A DNA stretch of 64,000 nucleotides from positions 1 to 64,000 of the forward strand of contig CAIWKX010000115.1 in assembly GCA_903913315.1 (NCBI GenBank), in the 5' to 3' direction. The position numbers and the translations under genes were made by a program. Source of the stretch: an uncultured Bacteroidota bacterium. GTDB taxonomy: Bacteria > Bacteroidota > Bacteroidia > Flavobacteriales > Flavobacteriaceae. Each line of letters opens with the position of its first letter. The stretch's first letter is position 1. The notes below the pieces were generated by a model that was given only the letters and a program-made list of their open reading frames with translations, ran no database searches and was not told the origin of the DNA. Of the stretch, positions 20,949 to 31,386 are shown in pieces.

Positions 20949-22109
20949 ATGAGTAAAGAAGTAACTTCCGTAGAATACGGACTAGAAAAAATATTTAGTG
21001 GAGCACAAGATTTCCTTCCACTATTAGGGACTGATTATGTTGAGTTTTACGTTGGAAACGCAAAACAATCAGCGCACTATTACAAAACAGCATTTGGATT
21101 TCAATCACATGCTTATAAAGGATTAGAAACAGGGTCAACAGATTCTGTGAGTTATGTTTTAAAACAAGATAAAATACGTTTAGTGCTTACAACACCTTTA
21201 CATAGTAATTCTCCAATCAACGAGCATTTAAGAAAACACGGTGATGGCGTAAAAGTGATTGCTCTGTGGGTTGAAGATGCTAAATCAGCATGGGAAGAAA
21301 CTACTAAACGAGGGGCTGTATCTTTTATGGAACCAACTATTGAAAAAGATGAACATGGGGAAGTAGTTCGTTCCGGAATTTACACTTATGGAGAAACCGT
21401 TCACATATTTGTAGAAAGAAAAAATTATAATGGTGCCTTTTTACCAGGATTCGTAACATGGAAATCAGAATACAATCCTGAACCACTTGGATTAAAATAT
21501 GTGGATCACATGGTCGGAAACGTAGGTTGGGGTGAAATGAACCAATGGGTAAAATGGTACGAAGATGTGATGGGTTTTGAAAATTTCCTTTCTTTTGATG
21601 ATACGCAAATCCATACTGAATATTCTGCTTTGATGAGTAAAGTGATGAGTAACGGTAACGGAAGAATTAAATTTCCAATTAACGAACCAGCTAAAGGTAA
21701 TAAGAAATCGCAAATAGAAGAATATATTGATTTTTATGAAGGGCCAGGCTGTCAGCATTTGGCAGTAGCTACCGATAACATTATTGCTACTGTGGCAGGA
21801 TTAAAAGCTCGAGGGGTTGAATTTCTTCCACCACCACCACAAGCATATTATGACGAAATACCTGCTAGATTGGGTGTTCACAGGGATATGATGAAGGAAG
21901 ATATTAAAGAGTTACAAAAACTTTCTATTTTGGTTGATGCAGACGAAGATGGATATCTTTTGCAAATATTTACAAAACCTGTAGAAGATAGACCAACCTT
22001 GTTTTTTGAAATTATTCAAAGAATGGGAGCAAAAGGTTTCGGCGCGGGTAATTTTAAAGCGCTTTTTGAATCAATTGAACGGGAGCAAGCTTTGAGAGGA
22101 ACGCTGTAA
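20949..22109 (+). CDS. hppD: 4-hydroxyphenylpyruvate dioxygenase
   Basis: Paired vicinal-oxygen-chelate domains; VDHMVGNV, GCQHLAVATDNI, LLQIFTKPVEDRPTLFFEIIQR. Confidence 0.95.
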   Translation: MSKEVTSVEYGLEKIFSGAQDFLPLLGTDYVEFYVGNAKQSAHYYKTAFGFQSHAYKGLETGSTDSVSYVLKQDKIRLVLTTPLHSNSPINEHLRKHGDGVKVIALWVEDAKSAWEETTKRGAVSFMEPTIEKDEHGEVVRSGIYTYGETVHIFVERKNYNGAFLPGFVTWKSEYNPEPLGLKYVDHMVGNVGWGEMNQWVKWYEDVMGFENFLSFDDTQIHTEYSALMSKVMSNGNGRIKFPINEPAKGNKKSQIEEYIDFYEGPGCQHLAVATDNIIATVAGLKARGVEFLPPPPQAYYDEIPARLGVHRDMMKEDIKELQKLSILVDADEDGYLLQIFTKPVEDRPTLFFEIIQRMGAKGFGAGNFKALFESIEREQALRGTL

Positions 22110-22220
22110 AAAACCAAAATTCATTGAACAATTAGTAAAATACAACGTTGTAGTATCGATATTTTTAATAAAAATATGTTAAAGTTGATTTTTTATTGAG
22201 AATAGTCTAAATAACTACAT

Positions 22221-22228
22221 TATATTTG
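22221..22228 (+). promoter_or_regulatory. -7 box TATATTTG upstream of a terminator-ended intergenic transcript candidate
   Basis: TATATTTG with TTG at 22196-22198. Confidence 0.45.
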
Positions 22229-22310
22229 CACCATCAAAAGAGAAGGAGTGGTTTCCTTTAATTTTATATAAATTTTCATAATTTATAGTTTTTTGGTTGG
22301 TTAATAGCAT

Positions 22311-22344
22311 AAAAACTCCGTCATTACTTGATGGAGTTTTTTTG
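22311..22344 (+). terminator. Intrinsic terminator upstream of the DUF3108 gene
   Basis: aaaaactccgtcattacttgatggagttttttt. Confidence 0.75.
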
Positions 22345-22404
22345 TTTTAATACATTTGGAGCGAAAATTGTAGTGCAACTATAACGTTCGATATCCATTA
22401 AGAA

Positions 22405-23178
22405 ATGAAAAAAATAATTATACTTGCTTTATTTTTCTTGACTGTAAGTTTTGACAATCAAAAGCAATCCGCCTTTGACGTAGGAGAATGGTTTAAATTT
22501 AGAATTCATTACGGATTAGTTACTGCGGGTTATGCAACGCTAGAAGTTAAAGAGGCTATTAAAAACAATAAAAAAGTTTTTCATGCTATAGGCCATGGAT
22601 ACACAACGGGGATGTCTAAATGGTTTTTTAAAGTTGAAGACAATTATGAATCTTATTTTGATAAAGCTACAGGAAAACCCTATCAATATGTAAGAAAAAT
22701 TGATGAAGGAGGATATACTAAAGATCAGGAAGGCTTTTTTAATCAAGATAAAAACACAATCTTAATAAAAGATTATAAAAATAATACAAATAAATCCTTC
22801 GCAACTCCGGAATATATACAAGATATTGTTTCAACGTTTTATTATCTTCGAAATCATCCAAGTGTAAATAAATTGAAGGTAGGAGAATCAATTGCAATTG
22901 ATATGTTTTTCGATGATGAAACCACTAAATTTAAGTTAAAATATATAGGAAAAGAAGATGTTGATAGTAAATTTGGAATCGTTCCTTGTATGATTTTTAG
23001 ACCATTAGTGCAGTCGGGAAGGGTTTTTAAGGAACAAGAAAGTTTAACAGTTTGGATTTCAGATGATGATAACAAAGTCCCCATAAGAATAAAAGCGAGT
23101 TTAGCTGTTGGTTCTATTAAAGCAGATTTAGAATCTTTTAAAGGATTATCAAATCCATTTACAATAAAATCGAAATAA
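22405..23178 (+). CDS. DUF3108 domain-containing protein
   Basis: Signal peptide; GEWFKFRIHYGLVTAGYATLEVKE. Confidence 0.8.
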   Translation: MKKIIILALFFLTVSFDNQKQSAFDVGEWFKFRIHYGLVTAGYATLEVKEAIKNNKKVFHAIGHGYTTGMSKWFFKVEDNYESYFDKATGKPYQYVRKIDEGGYTKDQEGFFNQDKNTILIKDYKNNTNKSFATPEYIQDIVSTFYYLRNHPSVNKLKVGESIAIDMFFDDETTKFKLKYIGKEDVDSKFGIVPCMIFRPLVQSGRVFKEQESLTVWISDDDNKVPIRIKASLAVGSIKADLESFKGLSNPFTIKSK

Positions 23179-23182
23179 TATA

Positions 23183-24109
23183 ATGAATATAGAAACTACT
23201 AATATTATAGCAGAATTACAAAATAAATTTGATGCTATAAATCAAAAAACTGAAACTCATCTTGAAGGATTATTATGGTCTAAACCAATAACTTACTGGG
23301 ATTATATCCAAACAGATGCGTTATTAAATCTGCAAACTCAACGTACCACTTTGCCAGACGAAATGGTTTTTATAATGTACCATCAAGTAAATGAGTTGCT
23401 GTTTAAGATGATTCTATGGGAAATCAATCAAGTTTGTCATTGTGATAAGCTGGAAACTAAATTTTTTGCAGATCGATTAACACGAATTACCAGATACTTT
23501 GATATGCTTACCACATCATTCGATATTATGGGGGATGGAATGGAAGTAGATCAGTACATGAAATTCAGAAATACTTTAACACCAGCAAGTGGATTTCAAA
23601 GTGCACAATATAGATTAATTGAATTCGCTTCAACCGATTTGATTAATCTTATAGACTATCGTTTTAGAACTACAATTGACAGAAATACGCCTTATTCTCA
23701 TGCTTTTGAACATTTGTACTGGCAAGCCGCTGGGAAAGACTATCAAACAGGCGAGAAATCCTATTTAATTCTTGAATTCGAAAGAAAATACAAAGAGGAG
23801 TTTTTACGCTATATGGAAGAATACAACACCATAAATATTTGGAGAAAATTCAAACAGTTACCAGAATCTGATCAAAAAGATTCAGATTTGGTGGCGGCAA
23901 TGCGTCATTATGATAGAACAGTTAACATTACTTGGGTGATGGGTCATTTGAATGCTGCCAAAAAATATATTGATAGCGGCAAAGGTTCTGGAGAAGCGAC
24001 TGGAGGTAGCGACTGGAAAAAATACATGCACCCAAAATACCAAAGAAGAATCTTTTTTCCCGAACTTTGGAGCGAAGAAGAATTGAAAAACTGGGGAGAA
24101 GATTGTTAA
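23183..24109 (+). CDS. Tryptophan 2,3-dioxygenase family protein
   Basis: DEMVFIMYHQVNELLFKMILWE, SGFQSAQYRLIE, GTGG-like SGEATGGSDWKKY. Confidence 0.88.
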   Translation: MNIETTNIIAELQNKFDAINQKTETHLEGLLWSKPITYWDYIQTDALLNLQTQRTTLPDEMVFIMYHQVNELLFKMILWEINQVCHCDKLETKFFADRLTRITRYFDMLTTSFDIMGDGMEVDQYMKFRNTLTPASGFQSAQYRLIEFASTDLINLIDYRFRTTIDRNTPYSHAFEHLYWQAAGKDYQTGEKSYLILEFERKYKEEFLRYMEEYNTINIWRKFKQLPESDQKDSDLVAAMRHYDRTVNITWVMGHLNAAKKYIDSGKGSGEATGGSDWKKYMHPKYQRRIFFPELWSEEELKNWGEDC

Positions 24110-24127
24110 AAGAATAAATTACTCGTA

Positions 24128-25351
24128 TTGAGAAAAATTGCTGTCGTTTTATTGGTATTAGTGTCATTGTATTCTTGTAAGAAATCGCAAGAGGAGTTTG
24201 TTATTGAAAATGTTGAACCTCAAAGACCTATTGTGGATTTTGGTTTTCATTATGATGAATTTAATGTACATTATGATACTATCCAAAGCCAAGATACTTT
24301 TGAAAAAATATTAAAAAAACAAAACCTTAACGGAAGAAAAGCCGCCGAGATTATAAAAGTCATAAAAGATTCTTTCCCAACCTCAGTTCGATTTAAAAGA
24401 CCTTATGTTTGTCTTCGTTCTAAAGACAAATACCATAAACTTCAATATTTAATTTACCAGCCAACTCGACTAGAGTATTATTTAGTGGATTTGACCGATT
24501 CCATTGTTGGACACAAAAAGAAGCGTCCTTTAACGTTTAAAAGCAGAGTGGTTGCAGGTGAACTTACTGGGCCTTTAACACAGACGTTACGAAGTTTAAA
24601 AATTGACCCTACTTTATCAGGAAGATTAACAAAAGTTTTTGCTTGGTCCATCGATTTCTTCAAATCTAAAAAGGGAGATAAATTTGCTTTAAGCTTTACC
24701 GAACGCTATATTAACGACACTGTTTATGACGGGGTGGATAGTTTAAAAGCTGCCTTTTTTGAATACAAGGGAGAAAAAATATACGCCTTCCCTTTTGTTC
24801 AAGAGAGAAATGGTAAAACCGATTATTATGATGAAAATGGGAAAGCCCTGAAAAACTTCTTTCTTAAAGCACCATTAAAATTCGTAAACATTACCTCTCA
24901 TTTTTCCCAAAATAGATTCCATCCAGTTCAATTAATGTGGAAAGCACACAAAGGAACCGACTATGCCGCTCCTACGGGAACACCCATTATGACAACAGCA
25001 ACTGGTGTTGTGGAACAAGCGGGATATACTGCAGGAAATGGAAACTTTGTCAAGGTGAAACACGACAAAGTCTATTCTACTCAATACCTCCATATGTCTA
25101 AGATTTTGGTGCGGCGTGGGCAACATGTTAAGCAAGGAGAAGTCATTGGAAAAGTAGGAAGTACCGGATTAGCTACAGGACCTCACGTGTGTTACCGTTT
25201 CTGGAAAAATGGAGTTCAAGTCGATGCTCTAAAATTAAAACTCCCTAATTCTCAAGTGATGGAAGGCAGAAATTTACCAAGATTTAAAGAGCAAATGCGT
25301 CCCTTAAAACGAGAGTTGGACAGTGTTGCCGAATTGAAATTCAAGAAATAA
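24128..25351 (+). CDS. M23-family peptidoglycan peptidase (lipoprotein)
   Basis: HKGTDYAAPTGTPIMTTATGVVEQAGY, HLSKI-like YLHMSKI, GLATGPHVCYRFW. Confidence 0.92.
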   Translation: MRKIAVVLLVLVSLYSCKKSQEEFVIENVEPQRPIVDFGFHYDEFNVHYDTIQSQDTFEKILKKQNLNGRKAAEIIKVIKDSFPTSVRFKRPYVCLRSKDKYHKLQYLIYQPTRLEYYLVDLTDSIVGHKKKRPLTFKSRVVAGELTGPLTQTLRSLKIDPTLSGRLTKVFAWSIDFFKSKKGDKFALSFTERYINDTVYDGVDSLKAAFFEYKGEKIYAFPFVQERNGKTDYYDENGKALKNFFLKAPLKFVNITSHFSQNRFHPVQLMWKAHKGTDYAAPTGTPIMTTATGVVEQAGYTAGNGNFVKVKHDKVYSTQYLHMSKILVRRGQHVKQGEVIGKVGSTGLATGPHVCYRFWKNGVQVDALKLKLPNSQVMEGRNLPRFKEQMRPLKRELDSVAELKFKK

Positions 25352-25475
25352 ATCTTTTTCCCTAAATCTTATGCAACTACAACGTTTGCATAACTTTTTG
25401 GGGAATAAAATTCTCTTATCCCTTTGGTTGTATCTGTAATCTTTTAGCTAATTTTGCTTCTCAAAAATTAACAAA

Positions 25476-27119
25476 ATGGCTTTACAAAATACAAATCCAT
25501 CCACTACAACAGCATGGAAAAATCTAGAAAAACACTTCACTACAATGGAAAACAACTCCATCAAAGAAATGTTCCATACAGATGCCGAAAGAGCTGAAAA
25601 ATTTCATATTAAATGGAATGATTTTTTAGTGGATTATTCTAAAAACAACATCAATCAAGAGACTTTAGCCTTGCTTTTACAACTAACTGATGAGGTAAAT
25701 TTAAAAGACGCGATTACCAAATATTTTGATGGCGATATCATCAATCAAACGGAAAACCGAGCGGTATTACATACGGCTTTGCGTGCTCCCGAATCGGCTA
25801 CTGTTTTAGTAGACGGAATAAATGTGATGCCAGAGATTTATCATGTGAAAAGAAGCATTGAAAAATTTACCAACGAAATCACTTTAGGGCTAAGAAAAGG
25901 ATATACTGGTAAACCTTTTACCGACGTAGTGAATATTGGGATTGGAGGTTCTGATTTAGGCCCTGCAATGGTGGTGGAAGCCTTGCAGTATTATAAAAAC
26001 CACCTTAATGTTCATTTTGTTTCTAATGTTGACGGTGATCATGTGAGTGAAATCATCAAAAAAATAGATCCAGAAACAACTCTTTTTGTAATTGTTTCTA
26101 AAACATTTACCACACAAGAAACACTTACCAATTCAGAGACCATCAGAACTTGGTTTTTGCAATCGGCAAAACAAGAAGATGTGGCAAAACACTTTGTGGC
26201 AGTTTCTACCAACATCCAAAAAGTGACAGAATTCGGTATTGACCCTAACAATATATTTCCAATGTGGGATTGGGTGGGCGGACGTTTCTCTTTATGGAGT
26301 GCTGTCGGGTTATCCATCAGTTTGGCTGTAGGATATGATAACTTTGATAAGTTATTGAAAGGTGCCAATCAAATGGATGAGCATTTCAAAAACGAATCAT
26401 TTGATAAAAATATCCCTGTTATTCTGGCATTACTCAGTATTTGGTACAATAATTTCTTTGGCGCCGAAAGTGAAGCATTAATTCCCTACACGCAATACCT
26501 TCAAAAGTTAGCGCCTTATTTGCAACAAGGAATTATGGAAAGTAACGGGAAAAGTATTGGTCGTGACGGAAAGCCTGTGAATTATCAAACAGGAACAATC
26601 ATTTGGGGAGAACCTGGTACCAATTCGCAACACGCTTTTTTCCAATTAATTCATCAAGGAACCAAGTTAATTCCAACTGATTTTATCGGATATGTTGATT
26701 CATTATATGGCAATCAAGATCATCACGAAAAATTAATGTCTAACTTTTTTGCGCAAACAGAAGCCTTATTAAACGGGAAAACTGCCGAACAAGTGCAAGC
26801 AGAATTTGACAAACAAGGGGTTAACAAAGACAAAGCCGAATATTTAAAACCGTTTAAAGTTTTTACAGGTAATAAACCCACGAATACTATCTTAATCCAA
26901 AAGCTAACACCTGAGTCTTTAGGTTCGTTAGTGGCATTATACGAACACAAAATATTTGTACAAGGAATTATTTGGAACATATTTAGTTATGACCAATGGG
27001 GAGTTGAGTTAGGAAAACAATTAGCCAATTCTATTTTGGAAGAAATACATTCAAAGCAGGTCAAAAAGCATGATAGTTCCACCCAGTTTTTACTTTCACA
27101 TTTCTTAAAAAACAAATAA
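25476..27119 (+). CDS. pgi: Glucose-6-phosphate isomerase
   Basis: [38 protein letters not shown]. Confidence 0.97.
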   Translation: MALQNTNPSTTTAWKNLEKHFTTMENNSIKEMFHTDAERAEKFHIKWNDFLVDYSKNNINQETLALLLQLTDEVNLKDAITKYFDGDIINQTENRAVLHTALRAPESATVLVDGINVMPEIYHVKRSIEKFTNEITLGLRKGYTGKPFTDVVNIGIGGSDLGPAMVVEALQYYKNHLNVHFVSNVDGDHVSEIIKKIDPETTLFVIVSKTFTTQETLTNSETIRTWFLQSAKQEDVAKHFVAVSTNIQKVTEFGIDPNNIFPMWDWVGGRFSLWSAVGLSISLAVGYDNFDKLLKGANQMDEHFKNESFDKNIPVILALLSIWYNNFFGAESEALIPYTQYLQKLAPYLQQGIMESNGKSIGRDGKPVNYQTGTIIWGEPGTNSQHAFFQLIHQGTKLIPTDFIGYVDSLYGNQDHHEKLMSNFFAQTEALLNGKTAEQVQAEFDKQGVNKDKAEYLKPFKVFTGNKPTNTILIQKLTPESLGSLVALYEHKIFVQGIIWNIFSYDQWGVELGKQLANSILEEIHSKQVKKHDSSTQFLLSHFLKNK

Positions 27120-27122
27120 TAT

Positions 27123-27154
27123 AAAACCTCATTCTTACCGGATGAGGTTTTTTT
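27123..27154 (+). terminator. Intrinsic terminator downstream of pgi
   Basis: aaaacctcattcttaccggatgaggttttttt. Confidence 0.8.
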
Positions 27155-27197
27155 ATTCTTTTTTCTGTACATTTGTTAAAACAAAAATTATAGTAAT

Positions 27198-27620
27198 ATG
27201 TACCATTTCATACAAAAATTCCATTCAGGCTGGGCTTATTTAGCTCTTTTATTATTAGTTGTTGCTGTTGTTAATTCTTTCATTGGAATGACATCCAAAA
27301 AAGAATTCACAACCAAAGATAGAAAAATAGCCTTGTTTGGTTTAATAGCAACTCACATCCAATTGGTTATTGGTTTGATTTTGTATTTTGTTTCTCCATT
27401 GGGATTAGCTTCTTTTGGGAAAATGGCAGAATCAGATATTAGAATCCCATCTATGGAACATCCATTAGTAAATATCATTGCAATAGCTTTGATTACAATT
27501 GGATGGACTAAACACAAAAAAGCAACTACCAATGAAGCTAAATTCAAGTCGATAACTATGTTTTATGGCTTGGGATTACTTTTAATTTTAGCAAGAATAC
27601 CTTGGCGTTTATGGTTTTAA
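27198..27620 (+). CDS. Conserved 4-TM membrane protein
   Basis: Hydrophobic helices; HIQLVIGLILYFVSPLG. Confidence 0.6.
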   Translation: MYHFIQKFHSGWAYLALLLLVVAVVNSFIGMTSKKEFTTKDRKIALFGLIATHIQLVIGLILYFVSPLGLASFGKMAESDIRIPSMEHPLVNIIAIALITIGWTKHKKATTNEAKFKSITMFYGLGLLLILARIPWRLWF

Positions 27621-27730
27621 TCGAACCAAAATCCTAATAAAAGTTTTTTTGAAGTACTGCTGTAGTCACTATGCTACAGTGTTGCTTTTATAAAGGCATT
27701 ATTTTTGTTAAATCAATTCAAAAACAAAAG

Positions 27731-28228
27731 ATGAAAAGACGAACACAGATAGTACTTCTTCTTCTTCTAACAACGATTGTCGGTACTACTTTTTATGCAC
27801 AATCTATGTTGTCGGGGAAAAAGAATCAAAACAAAGCTACGGTTGATTCTATTCTTAAAAAGAATAATTCCGCTGAAAAAGCAATAAACCTTGCCGATAC
27901 GCTAGTCCAATACCAAGGAAAGTTTAAACCCTACAAAAAAGGAGCTCACGCCTCTTATTATGCAGATAAATTTAATGGAAGAAGAACCGCTAGCGGTAAA
28001 CGTTATGATAAGAATAAATTAACGGCTGCTCACAAATCTTTTCCTTTTGGGACTAAAGTTCGAGTTACTAATGAAGCCAATGGAAAATCGGTAGTGGTTG
28101 AAGTAATTGACCGCGGTCCTTTTGTGAGAGGTAGAGAAATAGACTTATCTCGAAAAGCATTCTACACCATTGCATCCAGTAGTGGTATGGGATATATTAA
28201 AGTTACTTTAGAAGTACTTCAAAAATAA
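27731..28228 (+). CDS. rlpA: RlpA-like (septal ring lytic transglycosylase / double-psi beta-barrel) protein
   Basis: ASYYADKFNGRRTASGKRYDKNKLTAAHKSFPFGTKVRVTN, VIDRGPFVRGREIDLS. Confidence 0.9.
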   Translation: MKRRTQIVLLLLLTTIVGTTFYAQSMLSGKKNQNKATVDSILKKNNSAEKAINLADTLVQYQGKFKPYKKGAHASYYADKFNGRRTASGKRYDKNKLTAAHKSFPFGTKVRVTNEANGKSVVVEVIDRGPFVRGREIDLSRKAFYTIASSSGMGYIKVTLEVLQK

Positions 28229-28229
28229 A

Positions 28230-28697
28230 CTACCAATTTTTATACGGATGTAAACTTAAATACGCGTTATAATAGCGCTTGTCTCCAGTGACTTCTGTTC
28301 CAAGCCAATTTGGTTTTTTTATAGCTTCATCTTCGTTTTGGAGTTCAATTTCTGCCATGATTAAACCATCATTATCGCCGTGAAACACATCAATTTCTAT
28401 GGTATGATGCCCCGATTTTACTTCATAACGGGTTTTCTCAATCACGCCTTTCTCACACAATTGCAACAATGATTTGGCTTCGTCCACTGGAATTTCTTTT
28501 TCCCATTCCATTCTAGAAGTACCACTTTCATTACCTACCCCTTTAATGGTAATATAGCCTTTTGCCCCTTTTATTCTAATTCGAACCGTCCGCTCGGGAT
28601 TGGAAGTAAGATACCCTTGCGCAATCTCATTATGAATATGAGCCTCGTCTTTAAAAGCCAAAGAAGTCACCAAATATTTTCGCTCTATTTCTATCAT
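28230..28697 (-). CDS. CYTH domain-containing protein
   Basis: MIEIERKYLV start, RIRIKG..GYITIKG, YEWEKEI-like motifs. Confidence 0.9.
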   Translation of the reverse strand: MIEIERKYLVTSLAFKDEAHIHNEIAQGYLTSNPERTVRIRIKGAKGYITIKGVGNESGTSRMEWEKEIPVDEAKSLLQLCEKGVIEKTRYEVKSGHHTIEIDVFHGDNDGLIMAEIELQNEDEAIKKPNWLGTEVTGDKRYYNAYLSLHPYKNW

Positions 28698-28873
28698 ACT
28701 AGAAAGGTATTACCATTCTTAAATTTCATTGAGAAGGAATAACAAACATACTAAATCTTTATCATTCTGCGAAAGCTAACTACCAAAACTAATAGCAATA
28801 ACAGAAGTTTTCCTTTGCTATAAAAAAGCAGAATTGACAAATAAAACATATTATTTTTTATGTTAATGTAAGA

Positions 28874-29097
28874 AAAAAAAGACTTTTGTCATCATCTTTT
28901 GCTGCAAAGGATATAAAGGAACGACTTGCATAAGCCTTGGTTACAAAATAGGCGAGCAAGTAACAACTCGCATAAGCCTTGGTTGCAAAATAGTCGAGCA
29001 AGTAACAACTTGCACAAGCCTTGGTTGCAAAATATACGAACCACAGACCTTTCTAGACAGCCTTGAAAGTAAATGATGATGACAAAAGTCTTTTTTT
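28874..29097. repeat. Intergenic element with 23-bp perfect terminal inverted repeats enclosing about three 42-bp tandem repeats
   Basis: aaaaaaagacttttgtcatcatc (28874-28896) inverted at 29075-29097; 42-bp units at 28920-28961, 28962-29003, 29004-29040 (partial). Confidence 0.93.
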
Positions 29098-29259
29098 AAT
29101 AAATGGGTTTTCTAAAAATGAAAATAAGTACTATTATGGATGAAGTTATCATAAAAATAAAGGCTAGAAATGTTTTGATTGTATAGTATTTGAAACACCC
29201 TTATCCTAACGTTAATCCTTCTCGTATCTCCATGCCATAAATTTCTCTAAATTTGTAGT

Positions 29260-30342
29260 GTGTCAGATGAAATCAAACAACGAAAAATCATTCATGTGGA
29301 TATGGATGCATTCTACGCTTCGGTAGAGCAGATGGATAATCCCGAACTCAAAGGGAAACCATTAGCCGTAGGCGGAAGCGAAGCTCGTGGTGTTGTGGCA
29401 GCAGCAAGTTATGAAGCTCGCAAGTTTGGTGTGCGAAGTGCCATGAGTGGTGTGCAAGCCAAACGCAATTGCCCTGATTTGATTTTTGTTCGTCCTCGTT
29501 TTGACCGTTACAAAGAAATCTCAAACAAAATCAGAAAGATATTCCTTGATTATACTGATTTGGTCGAACCCTTATCCCTAGATGAAGCTTATTTGGATGT
29601 GACGCAAAACAAGAAAGGAAATCCTAGTGCCAGTTTGATTGCACAAGAAATTAGAAAACGAATCTTTGATGAGGTTGGGCTTACAGCTTCTGCAGGAATA
29701 TCAGTCAATAAGTTTGTGGCAAAAATTGCCAGCGATTATAACAAACCTAACGGACAAAAGACAGTAACCCCCGATGAGGTGGAAGGTTTTTTAGAGGCTT
29801 TAGAAATAAAAAAGTTCTACGGAATTGGGAAAGTGACCAAAGAGAAGATGTACCAACACGGTATCTTTACCGGAAAGGATTTAAAGTCAAAAACCAAAGA
29901 ATACCTAGAACAGCATTTTGGCAAAAGTGGGTTGTTTTATTATGCCATTGTTCGTGGCATTCACAACAGTGAGGTCAAACCCAATAGAATATCAAAGTCA
30001 GTTGCAGCCGAGCATACTTTTTACCAAAATCTAACCTCCGAAATCTTTATGGTAGAAAAATTGGAACGCATTGCAGCCGAACTCGAAAAGCGATTAAAGA
30101 AGTACCACATTTCGGGGAAAACGGTCACACTCAAAATTAAATACAGTGATTTCACTACCCAAACCCGAAGTAAAACCTTGCCGTATTTTATCTCCGACAA
30201 AGGATTACTGCTTGAAACCGCCAAAGAATTACTCTACCAAGAACGCATGAAAGATTCCGTGCGTTTGTTGGGGATATCCTTAAACAATCTTAATACAGAA
30301 GTAAAGAAGACAATAGTCGTTCAGTTGCGGTTTGAGTTTTAA
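29260..30342 (+). CDS. dinB: DNA polymerase IV (Y-family)
   Basis: GTG start; IHVDMDAFYASVEQMDNPELKGKPLAVGG, SLDEAYLDVT. Confidence 0.95.
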   Translation: MSDEIKQRKIIHVDMDAFYASVEQMDNPELKGKPLAVGGSEARGVVAAASYEARKFGVRSAMSGVQAKRNCPDLIFVRPRFDRYKEISNKIRKIFLDYTDLVEPLSLDEAYLDVTQNKKGNPSASLIAQEIRKRIFDEVGLTASAGISVNKFVAKIASDYNKPNGQKTVTPDEVEGFLEALEIKKFYGIGKVTKEKMYQHGIFTGKDLKSKTKEYLEQHFGKSGLFYYAIVRGIHNSEVKPNRISKSVAAEHTFYQNLTSEIFMVEKLERIAAELEKRLKKYHISGKTVTLKIKYSDFTTQTRSKTLPYFISDKGLLLETAKELLYQERMKDSVRLLGISLNNLNTEVKKTIVVQLRFEF

Positions 30343-30442
30343 GATGAATAATCATCATTATAAGGCTAAAATTACATTCCCGTTAAGGGTTAAAATAAGT
30401 TAATATTTTAGTAAATTTTTTTTAGATTAAGAAAAGTTAAAG

Positions 30443-30450
30443 TATATTTG
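30443..30450 (+). promoter_or_regulatory. -7 box TATATTTG
   Basis: TATATTTG 21 bp upstream of the 30471 ATG. Confidence 0.5.
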
Positions 30451-30470
30451 ATGCACTAAATTTTTAAATT

Positions 30471-31220
30471 ATGAATTCAAGAAATCCATTTTTCAAAACA
30501 GATTCGTATACGAATACATCTAAAACGTATGATGCTGTTGTAATTGATTATGACCAAACTATGACGGTGTCAGGAACAATCAATAAGAGTTTTATTCTTT
30601 TATTGCTATTAGTTACAGGTGCCTTTTTTACTTGGAATATGGCATTTAATGGTGAAAATCCTATTGGTTTTACTATCGGAGGTGCTATTGCTGGACTTGT
30701 TTTTGTGTTGATTACTACGTTTAAACCACAACTTTCTTCTTATCTATCGCCAGCATATGCTGTAGCTGAAGGATTGTTCATTGGAGGAATATCCGCTATT
30801 TTTGAAAGAATGTATCCAGGTATTGTAATTCAAGCCGTGAGTTGCACTTTTGTGACTTTCTTGGTTTGTCTTGCTTTATATAAATTTAAAATTGTTCAAG
30901 TAACTGAAAAGTTTAGATCGGTTGTATTGGCTGCTACCTTGGCTATTGGGGTGTATTATATGCTTTCATGGTTAATTTCAATGTTCACCAGCTTTCAACC
31001 AGTACATTATGGAAACTCTATGACTAGTATTGGTATTAGTGCTTTCGTTATTGTTATTGCAGCTTTAAATTTGTTTTTAGATTTTGATCAAATTGAAAAA
31101 GGAGCTGAACAAAAGATGCCAAAATATATGGAATGGTACGGCGCCATGGGATTAATGATTACATTGGTATGGCTTTATATCGAGTTTTTACGTTTGTTAT
31201 CAAAACTAAATAGAAAATAA
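30471..31220 (+). CDS. Bax inhibitor-1/YccA family membrane protein
   Basis: About 7 TM; DFDQIEKGAEQKMPKYMEWYGAMGLMITLVWLYIEFLRLL. Confidence 0.9.
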   Translation: MNSRNPFFKTDSYTNTSKTYDAVVIDYDQTMTVSGTINKSFILLLLLVTGAFFTWNMAFNGENPIGFTIGGAIAGLVFVLITTFKPQLSSYLSPAYAVAEGLFIGGISAIFERMYPGIVIQAVSCTFVTFLVCLALYKFKIVQVTEKFRSVVLAATLAIGVYYMLSWLISMFTSFQPVHYGNSMTSIGISAFVIVIAALNLFLDFDQIEKGAEQKMPKYMEWYGAMGLMITLVWLYIEFLRLLSKLNRK

Positions 31221-31241
31221 TCATCATAGTAGAATAAATTA

Positions 31242-31271
31242 AAGCTCAGCAGTAATGTTGGGCTTTTTTTA
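31242..31271 (+). terminator. Intrinsic terminator
   Basis: aaagctcagcagtaatgttgggcttttttt (includes G-U pairs). Confidence 0.7.
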
Positions 31272-31386
31272 TGGCTTTTTTTTGGAGTATTTACAATTAA
31301 AAGATTGATAGTGTAACAAATAGAAACAAAAAACTACTAATCTATAAAATCATTAACTTTACCGTCTAATTAACAAATAACAACTA

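Noticed and set aside
22139-22154. acaacgttgta palindrome, with similar phrases near 25376 and 35562
   Set aside because: Short AT-rich palindrome with variable context; chance recurrence cannot be excluded without genome-wide counts.
17994-24109. Aromatic amino acid catabolic cluster as a novel pathway
   Set aside because: Permease, hmgA, hppD and tryptophan dioxygenase-like genes are a known type of tyrosine/tryptophan degradation grouping; nothing in the order suggests new chemistry.
28874-29097. Complete IS element
   Set aside because: Terminal inverted repeats are present but there is no transposase ORF and no clear target duplication; at most a MITE-like remnant.
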